A DNA stretch of 64,000 bases from Coriaria nepalensis. Lineage: Eukaryota; Streptophyta; Magnoliopsida; Cucurbitales; Coriariaceae. The stretch is taken from contig CP114497.1 in the NCBI GenBank assembly GCA_027186245.1, positions 1,867,501 through 1,931,500 on the forward strand, read 5' to 3'. Positions 12,070 through 22,412 of the stretch are shown here, one piece after another; position 1 is the stretch's first letter; each line of letters begins with the position of its first letter. Below the pieces are notes generated by a model. It saw only the letters and a list, made by a program, of their open reading frames with translations, made no database searches and had not been told where the DNA came from. Position numbers and translations under genes: made by a program.

Positions 12070-12480
12070 ATGGAAAGCGAGAAGAAGCGAGGGAGAAATG
12101 AAAACGGTAGTGGAGATCGGCACGGCGAAGGCGAAGAGGATGAGGCGAACGTGGAGAAGTTCTTCGAGATTGTACGGAGAATTCAGGAAGCTCGAACTCG
12201 TGGACGGAAGGAAGTGATCGTCGATTTAGAGAAAATTCAACCGAAGAAGAAGACGAAGACGATCAGAATGAAGGATCGGGATGATGAGGAGGAGGAGGAG
12301 GAGGAGGAGAAGAAGAAGAAATCGTACTGGATTCCGAGATTTGAAAAGGAAGATTTCACTACCGAGATTGATTTCAGTGGGCGTCCTTCCATCTTCCCCA
12401 GTCCCTGTAATTACGTTAAGAAAAATGACCAGAATCGCCAGAAAGAGGATGTATGTTTAGATCTTAAGCTTACTCTCTAG
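12070..12480 (+). CDS. NIMIN-type NPR1-interacting protein, copy 2
   Basis: Intronless, 136 residues. It has the same architecture as copy 1: a charged N-terminus, the conserved helix NVEKFFEIVRRIQEARTR (about residues 27-44), a long Lys/Glu low-complexity linker, the W.PRFEKEDF patch (about 92-100), and a C-terminal EAR motif LDLKLTL at the very end. The role is predicted to be an NPR1-binding repressor of salicylic acid-responsive transcription in the nucleus. The two copies are clearly homologous but strongly diverged outside these motifs, so the duplication is not recent. The linker carries a GAG/AAG microsatellite-like run (about 12284-12320), making its length likely variable. An overlapping frame on the same strand at 11861-12217 is a shadow. 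Confidence 0.85.
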   Translation: MESEKKRGRNENGSGDRHGEGEEDEANVEKFFEIVRRIQEARTRGRKEVIVDLEKIQPKKKTKTIRMKDRDDEEEEEEEEKKKKSYWIPRFEKEDFTTEIDFSGRPSIFPSPCNYVKKNDQNRQKEDVCLDLKLTL

Positions 12481-14503
12481 ACTAATCTACATATATCATT
12501 TGGTATGATATTGGAATAGTAGCTTAAGATGCGGTTTATGTAGTAAAATCAAGTATAGTTCGAGCCTTCGAAGCATAACTAATTTTGTTTTGTTTTTTTT
12601 TCTATAATTACAATTAAGAATAATAATTGAAAGGCTAATTACAAATTGGACTACATGAGTGCTAGAACCCTCAAATAGAAAACAGCGAACTGATATAAGA
12701 CATACAAATTGGGTTTGGTAGTTGATATTGTATAGATCATTTATTAGATAGGTTACGTCACCTTATATAGTTTTTAATCTTACGTAATATTGATACATAA
12801 AAAAAATATTTGACACATATCAAGATGTAATTAAGTCACGGTTTGAATTAATAAATATTGCATTTAAATAGGTTAATTAAAATTAAATAGTTATCAGTTA
12901 AATTAATATAATGTGAGTATTAATTATTTATTCGATTGAATACAATTTAAGTTGAGAAAATACATTTTAAGTATGAAATATTTATAAAAGTGAAGAAGTT
13001 ATATGGATCAACGACATGGTACAATAAATGATCATAGATCACCTCTATAAGATTATGAAAAGTGCAATATTGACCGTTCGGAGAAAATATAATAATTTCC
13101 ATCTAACCAAGGAGTTCAACCGAAATTGGAGAAATAACCAAGCACTTTAGCTTAAATTGGAGGAAGAAATGAAATGTTTCGACTAAGATACTCACCCAAA
13201 TAACAAAAATTGGCTAGAAGTCAACTAATTCTCAACCAACTTGATGGACGGCCGAAAGTGAAAAGAGAGGGGGGGGGGGGGGGGGGTTCGGCCATATATT
13301 ATCGAAAGTAAAATGAAATCAATTTCAATGAACCGGAACTCAATCTCGATCGAATTCGATCATAAACTTAGTCAATCAACCATCCACCAAAAAAGGGGAG
13401 CCGAGAGCCACACAGTGGGGAAGTGGCACTCGAAATGGAGAAGTGGGAAGTTTGATTCAACTTATTTATGATCATACCATCAACTCGTTTGCCTATAAAT
13501 AGAAGATATTTGTGAAGATAAAAAGGACAATCAATCAACATATCAACACACATCAAAACATAAATACTCAAAATAGTCATTGACAAAAACCAAGCAACAC
13601 TTTGGAATTCTCTTGCTCTGGCAAATTTATTCTTTTCAAGTCGAACGCGACACTTGTCATATTCTTTCGGGGAAATGACAATCTTTCAAGTATTTATTTC
13701 ATTGCTATTTATTTTAATCTAATAAATCATAATTCAGTTCGTTCATCAATAGATACGTCAAATAGAAAATAAGATCTAGATTAGCATTAAATCCTTCGTC
13801 TACCTATCATAGTAGTTAGATTTTATTTCCTTAACAAAATGACAGTTTACTTATTACGTTCATTCAACTTTTAATTACTAGTTTGAAATCTACTTTAAAT
13901 TTTTAGAATGCATGTATTTATTATAGTAATTTATTTTATCATTTTACATTAATTAGCATATATTTATAGTTGTACAATTTTTGATGCTTTTTATCAATCA
14001 TTGTATGGTAACAAATTTTTCCTATGACAACAAATATATAATATGATAATATGAATATAATATATATAATTAAAATAGACTGTTGCTTCATTGTAAATGT
14101 AGTTTCTATATTTTTTTATTTTTTCATTAAGGATATAAGACAATCAAATTGGCTTCGGTAGGTGATATTGTATGGAGAATTTGTTAAATATACCATATTT
14201 ATGTTGATCGTTGTATTTTAAATTATATTATATATTATATATTATATATTAAATTATGGAATAATGGGATGTAATATATAGTAGACCAATTCTCTAAAGT
14301 ATCGATTATTCAACCCATTAAGTGGCCCAAACCCACATGGCCCAAGATTTGGTCCAAGTGACAGCCCGACTTAATTTTTGCGTCATTTCGAAGCGGAAAG
14401 CTCTCACACAGTGCTGGAGGCGTTAACTTCAAAGCGATTTTTGGCCAAAAAAGGGAGAAAAAATATTTAAAAAACCTCCATTACTGAAAACCTGTAAATT
14501 GTA
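12481..14503. other. Intergenic region, no supported gene
   Basis: AT-rich. It contains an uninterrupted run of 18 G at 13269-13286, unusual in this AT-rich background. The segments near 12715-12800 and 14145-14190 share similar wording (ACATA/GATAT..AATTGGGTTTGGTAG..GATATTGTAT versus AATTGGCTTCGGTAGGTGAT), suggesting a diverged dispersed repeat. The right end holds the promoter of the PII gene. Confidence 0.55.
14324..14344 (+). promoter_or_regulatory. Tandem GGCCCA (site II/TCP-type) elements in PII promoter
   Basis: GGCCCA occurs at 14324-14329 and 14339-14344, about 160-180 nt before the PII start codon. Such site II elements are common in promoters of plant housekeeping and organelle-protein genes and are bound by TCP factors. 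The assignment rests on motif and position only. Confidence 0.4.
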
Positions 14504-15890
14504 ATGGCTTTATGCTCTGGTTCAGGAAACGCCATTATTGCTCCTCTCTTCCATTCGAGGGAGCTTCATCTTCCGGAATCGATCCCTAAGCTTAGTGGTT
14601 TCACCTTTTCTCAGCTCAATGTGGCTCTAAAACCTTCGAGAAATGCGGCTACTGTTCCTCTCGTCAGAGCTCAGAGCAGCAGCACTCACGGTAAGTATTT
14701 GATCTCTTTCACCTGTTTATTCTAGGAAAATTCTTCATCGATGATGAATTTCTTGAGTGCGATCGCAATTGAATACTTGTGCTGCTTGTGTTTCTCGTAG
14801 ATTATGTGCCTGATTCGAAATTTTACAAAGTGGAAGCAATTATCAGGTTCCTTTGCAATTTTCATTCCATCTTTGTACTATGATTTTCTGGAACGTGAGT
14901 TTGTTTAATCTGATTGTTCATTTTCTTTTTTTTCTCTTCTGGTGCTGAATTATGCGACGAGATATATAGACCATGGAGAGTTCAGAATGTTTCGTCGGTA
15001 GGATCTTGTGCATTTTGCTTCGTAGTCTCAACTAGAGAGTCTAGTTAAACTAGAAAATGTGCAAAAATTGTGCTTTATTTGGATCATAATTTCATATAAA
15101 TTGAAGTTATGGAGGTAATTCAGTGCTAATTTTTGCTTCCTGTTCTCTAAAATAAATAAATAAAAATGAAGGCTTTGCTGAGGATAGGTATTCGCGGTGT
15201 TACTGTATCTGATGTACGAGGATTTGGTGCTCAAGGTGGCTCCACAGAGAGGCATGGAGGTAAGTTGTTCCTCTTCCATCAGTTTTTTCCGTGTAATGGT
15301 TCTTTTGATCTATATTTCCGATTCAGTTTTCATTGTTCCACTTCTTTATAGGTTCTGAATTTTCCGAAGACAACTTCGTTGCTAAAGTGAAAATGGAGAT
15401 TGTGGTGAGCAAAGATCAGGTACAACTCTAATCAGCTAGTTAATGGTTAGTCGAAATTTAGCATATTTAGTTTTCCGGCATATGATTATTAGCACATATC
15501 TTATACCAGGTTGAAGCTGTAATAGACGAGATAATTGAGGAGGCAAGGACCGGAGAAATCGGGGACGGAAAAATTTTCAGTAAGACCTTTTATTTAGGAA
15601 AGTACCTTGTAATTAGAAGATAAAACTGAACTCTTTTTGAGGAACATTGTCTGTAATTTGCAGTTGTACCAGTTTCGGATGTCATTAGAGTTCGCACCGG
15701 TATGTCTTAAATCTCCTACAACTAAACAAAGATTAATGTCGATAATTTGAACTGATCTATGTGGTTATAGTCAAGTGTATATAAACATGGTTTTGTTTTT
15801 TTTATTTTTGGCTCTCTTTTTTCAGGCGAGCGTGGGGATAAGGGAGAAAGGATGACGGGAGGACGATCTGACATATCATCTGTTGCTTAA
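14504..15890 (+). CDS. GLB1: Nitrogen regulatory protein PII, chloroplastic
   Basis: Eight exons (14504-14690, 14801-14846, 14970-14997, 15172-15259, 15352-15419, 15510-15579, 15664-15699, 15826-15890) give 195 residues. The first ~60 residues are Ser/Thr/Ala-rich with few acidic residues, as expected for a plastid transit peptide. The mature part follows PII order: FYKVEAIIRPWRVQNVSSAL, then the T-loop region GVTVSDVRGFGAQGGSTERH, the core FVAKVKMEIVV, the B-loop GEIGDGKIF, and the C-terminal VRTGERGDKGERMTGG. PII senses ATP/ADP and 2-oxoglutarate and, in plants, glutamine through its C-terminal extension; it activates N-acetylglutamate kinase and restrains acetyl-CoA carboxylase. All exon joins keep frame and no conserved block is missing. 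Confidence 0.96.
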
Positions 15891-16143
15891 GTTAAGTTGT
15901 GGGGCAAAGCAATGAGCAATGTAAGTTTGGAAGTCAAAACCTCTTTCTCATAATACAACAAGATGTTGAGCTACAGTTGTCCTTAACATTGTCTTGTGAA
16001 ATTAACATTACGATTGCTTGGTCTAAACATCATTCATTTTAATTTAGTCTGAATCGGAAACAATCGATCCCGGTTATCTATAAACAGCAAGAGAAAATGG
16101 AGGAAGATTACAATTGTAAATCAGTTCCCTCACTGAGCCTTTG

Positions 16144-17123
16144 ATCAAGCTGCAGATGCCGCTGTAACGTATTGAACCCGATGTCCAGCTTCAGTCAGAG
16201 CTTTAATAAAAGGCTGCAAAACTACACCATTCTCACCTCCTTCTTCTTCATCAACCCTCTTCTTCTCATCATAATCTAAAGACTCGTCGTTATGAATCTC
16301 CCACCATCTCTTCACCAACATCTTTATGTCCTCTCTGCATATTCTCCTCCTTCCATGTATACTCCATCATGGCTTAGACCCCGCCACGCAGTAATGCACC
16401 ACCTTCACCTCCTCCACCTCCTCCGCAAAACATTGCAAGCACCAAATTATAACTCAACGGAATCGGCTCCTAAATCTCCCCAAAATACATATTCAAGAAA
16501 TCCTGTTCTGCAAAAGGCGTAGGAGCTTTAACATTCAGCTTCGCTAAAAGATTGTCTTAAGTGACAATGTGAGGCTCGAAAACAAACATTCTGGCATTCA
16601 AATATATGGTGCCGGAGGAGTTCCCATGTCTTCCGGCCACCAGACCTTCTCCGGGCACTGCTGGCAGTACCCGATCTTGTACTGTAGTGTATGACTCCAT
16701 GCCTTTTCACAGAAACAATCCTTCACGGCATATAAATGGCCGTCCCGTAAGTCAAAGAGATGGTCTATGTTTGAAAACAGTTAAATATCACCGTCCAATT
16801 ATATCATCTTACTATAGTCCACGTTTGAAAAAACAGTTAATACAGTTAAATACACATGATAGATTAATGACACGTGGAAAAACAGAAAGAACTAAATCAA
16901 TTTAACGGCGAAGTAGGCAGTACCTCCCAAATGCGGAGTTTGGAGTAGTTGATGACGTAATATGCCATGGTTAATATACAGCCTTGAGATTCTAGGATCC
17001 GACGGTGCTCATCCGGCACGTCGGGAAAAACCGCCACCACTAACGGGTAACCCATTTTCACCTTAACCCCTTGGCTAATCCTACTACGCCTTTCACGGAG
17101 GAGGGAGTTAGTTCGGGGGCCAT
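16144..17123 (-). pseudogene. Galactinol synthase pseudogene
   Basis: On the minus strand an apparent original start (ATGGCCCCCGAACTAACTCC, from 17123) encodes MAPELTPSSVKGVVGLAKGL, then shifts frame into YPLVVAVFPDVPDEHRRIL, SQGCI and MAYYVINYSKLRIWE (to 16924, followed by a GT). After a gap come GH..YAVKDCFCEKAWSHT, YKIGYCQQCPEKVWWPEDMG, a stop codon, APTPFAEQDFLNMYF, a stop, then DIKMLVKRWWEIHNDESLDY and the family's ending QYVTAASAA plus stop. Family knowledge: galactinol synthase (GT8) makes galactinol from UDP-galactose and myo-inositol, the first committed step of raffinose oligosaccharides. Missing blocks include the early YVTFLAG segment, the ECV-to-YPPEN stretch and the DGDIQ (DxD) region, so the copy cannot be active. 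Introns appear partly retained. Confidence 0.88.
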
Positions 17124-18430
17124 CGATATGTAGATTGCGTCGAGGAGAGAGAGAGAGAAAGAGAGGATGAGAATGAGATTGCGCTGGTTTTCTTTGCGGT
17201 AGTGAGGGTGAAGAGGAGGGACGGAGGGAGAGGGTGATTAAATATGAGTGAAATGGGGTTGAATTTGTTGCATGGAAATCGGAATGGTGTTGGGTTATAT
17301 AGCGTACACGAGTCGACAAGAATCATCGGACGGTGGATGCGGCTTGTTGCGGGAAGGTTCTAGAGGGATCCACGTAAATTGATAGATTCGGATTATCGGA
17401 AGACGCCAGAAGAATCCCCTTGGTCTGTGGAGAGTTATTTGCCCAAAAGAAAAAAATTGATACAACGCCGCACGTGTCTTGCAAATTTGCACTAAACTTA
17501 GTGATAAGGGACCATAAATATTGACATGTCATCAAGCAAGACTGTTTAAAGTGAGAGTGTGGGTAATGAGACCATATTGTTCTTCATCTTGGTTTTTTTT
17601 TTTTTTTTAGCAAGTGTTTATTTGATATCGAATTTCCATTAAAAGGTTATTTCAATTGGTTGATTCATAATTTGTACTTACTATTTGATTGCACGAAGCA
17701 TTCCCATAAATCTCATTTTTACAAGTTTATTCCCTTGAAGAAAATGGACCTATGCCGTTAGTTTGGGGGCAAACATGTGACACCAAGAATGGAATTACAG
17801 ATTGGTTTAAGTATGCCATTTCATGTTTCCTATCTCATATATGCATACAAGATAGTATAAGGATCATTTTGAAATTCAAATCATTTTGTGCTTATGTAAA
17901 TTTGTGGGCTGTATAAACTCCAAATAACTAGTGTTTAACGTCTATGATTTTCCTGTGAATTGACTTCTTCTTTCTTCTCAGCTGGACAGAGAAGTTACCA
18001 TCTCATCGTGATTCAAAAATGGCTTATTTTTAAACACATCTATATATCCTTTAATTGCCTTTTAATTTTGGTAGGAGGATATGCATCAAATGGTTTTTTA
18101 TTGCACAAGGTTTCCAATCCGAAGGAGATTCTACAAATACTACAGTGGGTGATTTTTTTTCATGATGTTTTCACCCATCGTGTAGCTGTAGCTTTTAAAC
18201 TCATGCCTTAGACATTTTTCTTTAATATGAGCCGAGATGATCGGCGGAGATAAGCCGATAGTCGTTACAGCCCCAGGTAAGTCGATCGGCCGGGACACCA
18301 TCCAACGGTACCCTTATGAGATAGATAAGGAATATTCTTTCGACCTCTCAAAAGTAAACAAGATTTTCAATATTTTGCTCAAAAAATAAGAAATTGCGAT
18401 CACAAACTACCTTCGACCGACGAAATACAA
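17124..18430. other. Intergenic region between GolS and pectinesterase pseudogenes
   Basis: A TC/GA-rich tract (about 17142-17168) lies in what would be the 5' leader of the galactinol synthase copy. The rest is AT-rich. Around 18060-18210 short peptide-like strings could be remnants of upstream pectinesterase exons, but I could not align them with confidence. A T-run is near 17590-17609. Confidence 0.5.
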
Positions 18431-18930
18431 GGTGCTGTTTGAACTCCATAGCTAAGAAGGTGGCCTCGTTGACAGCTCAAAAGCGTTCTGAATTCTCAAT
18501 GGAGAGTGTGGGTTTTCTTTCAAACACTGTGTGGTGACAGGGAGCGAACATGTTTACCTCGGAAGAGCATGGGGTGATTATTCAAGGGTTGTTTTCTCTT
18601 ACACTTTTTTGGACAACGTTGTTCTTCCCATGGGCTGGAGTGATTGGGCCGACCCAAAACGTGATCTGTAAGTAAGACCAACATTGCCATTTATACATCA
18701 TATGGGTGATTAATTAAGGTTTAAGGTTAATTAATTAACGTTTTAAATTGATTTTGATGCAGGAAAAAAGTGTATGATAGACAATACAAGTGTAGTGTGA
18801 CCGGAGCTAACGTGACGGGAAGAGTGAAAGGGCAAGTGTGCTGACTGATGAAGAGTCTCAACCTTTCCTCAATGGGACCCACTTTATTTTCTTGGCTTCT
18901 TTATCAATCTTTCCCCTGACTAACCAACCT
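18431..18930 (+). pseudogene. Pectinesterase 3' pseudogene fragment
   Basis: The plus-strand pieces read LNSIAKKVASLTAQKRSEFS (18451-18505 region), then after a one-base frame change GFSFKHCVVTGSEHVYLGRA, WGDYSRVVFSYTFLDNVVLP and MGWSDWADPKRDL, a GTAAGT donor at about 18670, an acceptor before KKVYDRQYKCSVTGANVTGR, another frame disturbance, and LTDEESQPFLNGTHF. This is the C-terminal third of a CE8 pectin methylesterase, including the YLGRAWG block and the GWxxW block. The catalytic Asp-containing exons upstream are not found and the frame is broken at least twice, so it is a non-functional relic. It is unrelated in family to the intact polygalacturonase at 5.4 kb but acts on the same polymer. 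Confidence 0.85.
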
Positions 18931-19262
18931 ACTTCAAATTTTATATTCTTTTGTTAAGTTATTTATACCCGGAATTCAGACTAGCGGAGCTCCAAATGTC
19001 AATATTTGATTAGTCCACCTCGGTTGTTAAGTTATTAACAATGTAGTTAAAATTGCTAAGAAGTAAACTCAACAATATGTTCAAACGGTTATGGAAGATG
19101 AATTTTCAGGAACACTAGTACAAAATGCACACTGATGAATCTAAAAAGCTTCTTATAACTCAAGATTTAGACACACAAAAAAACATCTCAAGACAAAAAG
19201 AAAAAACGGGGAAAAAAAACATCTCTCTACATGTTTCTCTTTGAAAATGAAGGGGATTCTGA
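18931..19262. other. Short gap between pectinesterase relic and GA2ox 3' end
   Basis: No gene is seen. AT-rich; the right part (about 19130-19262) is presumably the 3' UTR of the minus-strand gibberellin oxidase. Confidence 0.5.
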
Positions 19263-20456
19263 TCAGATACAAGCTTCTTTCCTGAAGAGATTAAGACGGG
19301 AATCACCTAATCTAAGAGAGTAAGCAGCTTTCTTGTACTGACCCCATGTAAATGGCTTATACAAGCTTCTTTCTCCCCTCATCTCAGGAATAGGACAGAT
19401 CCATGCATCCATTGCTGGTGCACCAAAATACACCATTGACATTCTTCCCTTCTTCTTCTTTAGATCATGATCAATACTATTTCTCCCTGTTATTATTGCT
19501 CTATGCCTCAAGCTCACAAATCTTCCATTCGTCAAAGCCTATAACGTGACATTTAAGGGTACTTGGTTAAATTAAGTATCGAGAATGCTTGAAACTGTTA
19601 GAAAATGAACGTGCAGTATGTACCTGAAAGGCATCACCAACCATGACATAGAATGCACTAGGGTCTGGTGGAACCGGAAGCCATAAGCCGTCCGGCAAGC
19701 ATATTTCCAACCCTCCCACATCGTTGGATCGTAGGAGTGTCAAGATCTGAGGGTCGGAATGCTCACCAAATCCTATTTTCTTGTTTGCATTAAGATACTG
19801 ATCATGATCAGTGGTAGAGGCTGGGTAGTGATTTAGTCTTAGAACCGAGTCGTTATGGACGTCCCTGATCAACCGACTGAAGACATGCTTATCGGGTAAC
19901 CGTAGACCCTCACCCACTAGATCAAGAATCTTACATGTTAGCTCCCTCACTTCTCTTACGTAATCTTTCACAGCACAACTGTCCCAAAAACAAAAGACAA
20001 ATATTTTTAAGTAACATCAATCATGTTATATAAGTAATCAATTAATAATTAAAAACCTATTTAGTACCTGAATTTGTTAGGATCAAGGGAGATGCCATTG
20101 GACCAATGAGAAATGTCAAGAAGAGTAGAATGAAGAAGGAGATACTCAAGATCACCCGCATCGCCATTTGTGCCGATATTTTTCGACCCGTAACCGAACG
20201 GATTAGCGGGTCCGACCCGTTGCTTCTCCATAGCTGGTTTTGCAAAGAAGTTAATACCTTCTTTTTCCATTCTTGCAATCACCTCCTTGGGTACTCCATG
20301 ATTAACCACCTTGAAGAAACCGACCTCCTCGCACGCCTCTACGATCAAATTCGATACTCTCGAATGACATGTGGTGTCGGAAAGATCGATTGTTGGAATC
20401 CCAACTGCCTTTGTCTTCTTCGTCCTCATCGGAGTATGTCGTGATGATACAGTCAT
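19263..20456 (-). CDS. Gibberellin 2-oxidase (2-oxoglutarate/Fe(II) dioxygenase)
   Basis: Three exons (20456-20068, 19978-19624, 19538-19263, minus strand) give 339 residues. The enzyme 2-beta-hydroxylates C19 gibberellins and so inactivates bioactive GA in the cytosol. The N-terminal DIOX_N part has GIPTIDLSD and ACEEVGFFKVVNHGVP; GFGEHSDPQ supplies the iron ligands H203 and D205, NGRFVSLRHRA gives the third ligand H260, and RMS (R280-S282) is the 2-oxoglutarate-binding RxS. PFGYGSKNIGTNGDAGDLEY and YFGAPAMDAWICPIPEM are typical of GA2ox rather than GA20ox or GA3ox. All joins are in frame. The first ATG in frame is chosen; it leaves a short N-terminus as in the C19-GA2ox class. A TATA box lies 62-74 nt upstream. 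Confidence 0.95.
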
Positions 20457-22412
20457 GGCTTCTTTATAAGGAAGTAGAGGAAAAGAGTTTGAAGTTGAAA
20501 CTGACTTTGACGCAAGGCTATATATATAGGCTTAAGGTGCTGATGATACAAACAACATAGATAGAAACTAAGGATACGTAAATTCGTTATAGTTATTTGA
20601 AATTATTACAAGAGAGGGACAACCTGGTAAGGGGGAGCGGCTGTTTGTCTGCTGCAATTGGATTAGTTTACTACCGAAAGTGCTGTGGGCTTATTTATAA
20701 AGTTACTTTTTGTGCCGAAATAATGAACATATATCCACGTCATCCTTACTCTGACTTTTTTATTTTCCTGTCTGGAAGTTTGACTCACAACACGTGGACT
20801 TCTTATCCTCTTTCAGAATTTTTTGTTGCTTGAGCGCCACGTTACTAGTTACCACCACCATCACTTTCGACAGACCTACGTACTACGTGGGAGAATATAT
20901 CAACTACTTTTCGATAACTTCAATGTGTTGGTCGAGAGAGTATATGATCTTATCATTAGATCAATCACGTCGCCTTAAATTTAATTTTAATTTATAATTT
21001 TTTAATTACTAATATTTTAAATAAATTCACGTTCCATTATATAAAAAAATATTATATTATATTATATTATATTATATTATTTATATTTTAGACATGGGCA
21101 TTTGTTTTTAAGATGCAGTTCCCTTAATTTCGGGATTTTCCGACCATATAGATTTAGAAAATAAAGCAAACTCCATTCCCTCGGGAAAGGAAGAATGATA
21201 AGGTGATGTAAAAAGAGGAAAGTTGTACATTAGAGAAGGAGTAAACTAGATTCAAATCTTTTAAATTTTTATTTTATTAGGTATAGGTTTATCAAATTAT
21301 TATTTTTTTAATAAATTACTTTAGATTTTTAAACTTTAATTTCATTAAAAAAAAAATAACATATTCATTCATATGCTAAAAAATTAACATATTTATTTTA
21401 TTAATATGTAATCATTATCTTTAAAAAAAAAATTATATCATTACTGTTTTATTCAATCATAAGAGAGCTCTAAATCTAATAAAATAAATGAGAAATTATT
21501 TACATAAAAATGAAATGTAATATTATTTTAATAATTCCAAATAACCCTTGAGTTCATCGTTAATTTGGTCCCTAAACTAACATAATTAGCTTAATCAGAC
21601 TCGTGATCTTCAAACAGCTTTGATTAATCTGTCCTTGCAGCCAATCAATGTATGTATCTTCTCGTTAATGTCGATTAATTAGTTGAATAGTTACTTAATT
21701 ATCATCTCAAGCAGTTGAAAAAGAACACAAACAGCTGTCGCTCGTATCTACTCTCCAACGAGTTTCTTCCTTCCGACCAATATTTTATCCACTTTGTCGC
21801 CCTTAATAAGAGACCAGCAAATTTAGTAAGTTTATTGAGAAAAACTAAGCACATGAATGCATGATTTACGACACTTTTATTAAACAATCAATTTACATAA
21901 TTCGAACATGGGCATCAATAGTGACTGCCCTATTAGATTGTGATCTAAATTTAAAAAAAAAATAAAAAATTATTCTTTAATTTTTATAATATTATAAAGT
22001 TCAACTCTTTAGATTGACTTTCATGGCATATTGGCAAAGTAACAAGAGTTAATTAAAGTGCTCAAAATGTTTTTTTTAAATTAAAAAAAATTATATATAT
22101 ATATATATATTTAAGATTCATTGTCTTTGAAAGCATGACCCTTGATTCCATGTTAAGACCAGAAAATATTCATGTAATGGCTAGAAAGGAAGCATAATAA
22201 GCATGTTTATGGAATAAGACGTGTAACTTCTCGCTTGATTGTCGGAATTAGGTGCGAAAGCACTTTCCATAAGCATTTTTTGATTTTCTACATTTTTGGT
22301 GGGGTAATGCCACAATCATTACTGTTGGGGCTTATAGCATGGGTATTTTTTACATATTAACTTTATGGAAGACTTAAGGGGACTCAGTATTTACTGTTAT
22401 CTTTGTGCATAG
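20457..22412. other. GA2ox upstream region and intergenic DNA
   Basis: Besides the TATA box, it holds an ATATT pentanucleotide run (about 21050-21080), A/T-rich stretches at 21290-21520, and a TA run at about 22093-22110. No coding region is supported. The upstream exons that a full SWC4 gene would need were not found here. Confidence 0.55.
20518..20530 (-). promoter_or_regulatory. TATA box of the GA2ox gene
   Basis: CCTATATATATAG on the minus strand sits 62-74 nt before the GA2ox start codon, a suitable distance for a short 5' leader. Confidence 0.6.

Noticed and set aside
11861..12217. 118-codon plus-strand frame overlapping NIMIN copy 2
   Set aside because: Out of frame with the clear NIMIN protein and spans its promoter and leader.
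16897..17319. 140-codon minus-strand frame as a possible independent gene
   Set aside because: Its C-terminal part is galactinol synthase read in one frame; the N-terminal part is leader sequence. It is explained by the pseudogene.
17960..18211. 83-codon plus-strand frame
   Set aside because: No recognisable domain; at best degraded upstream sequence of the pectinesterase relic.
20061..20278. Frames overlapping GA2ox exon 1 on both strands
   Set aside because: Shadows of the well-supported GA2ox exon.
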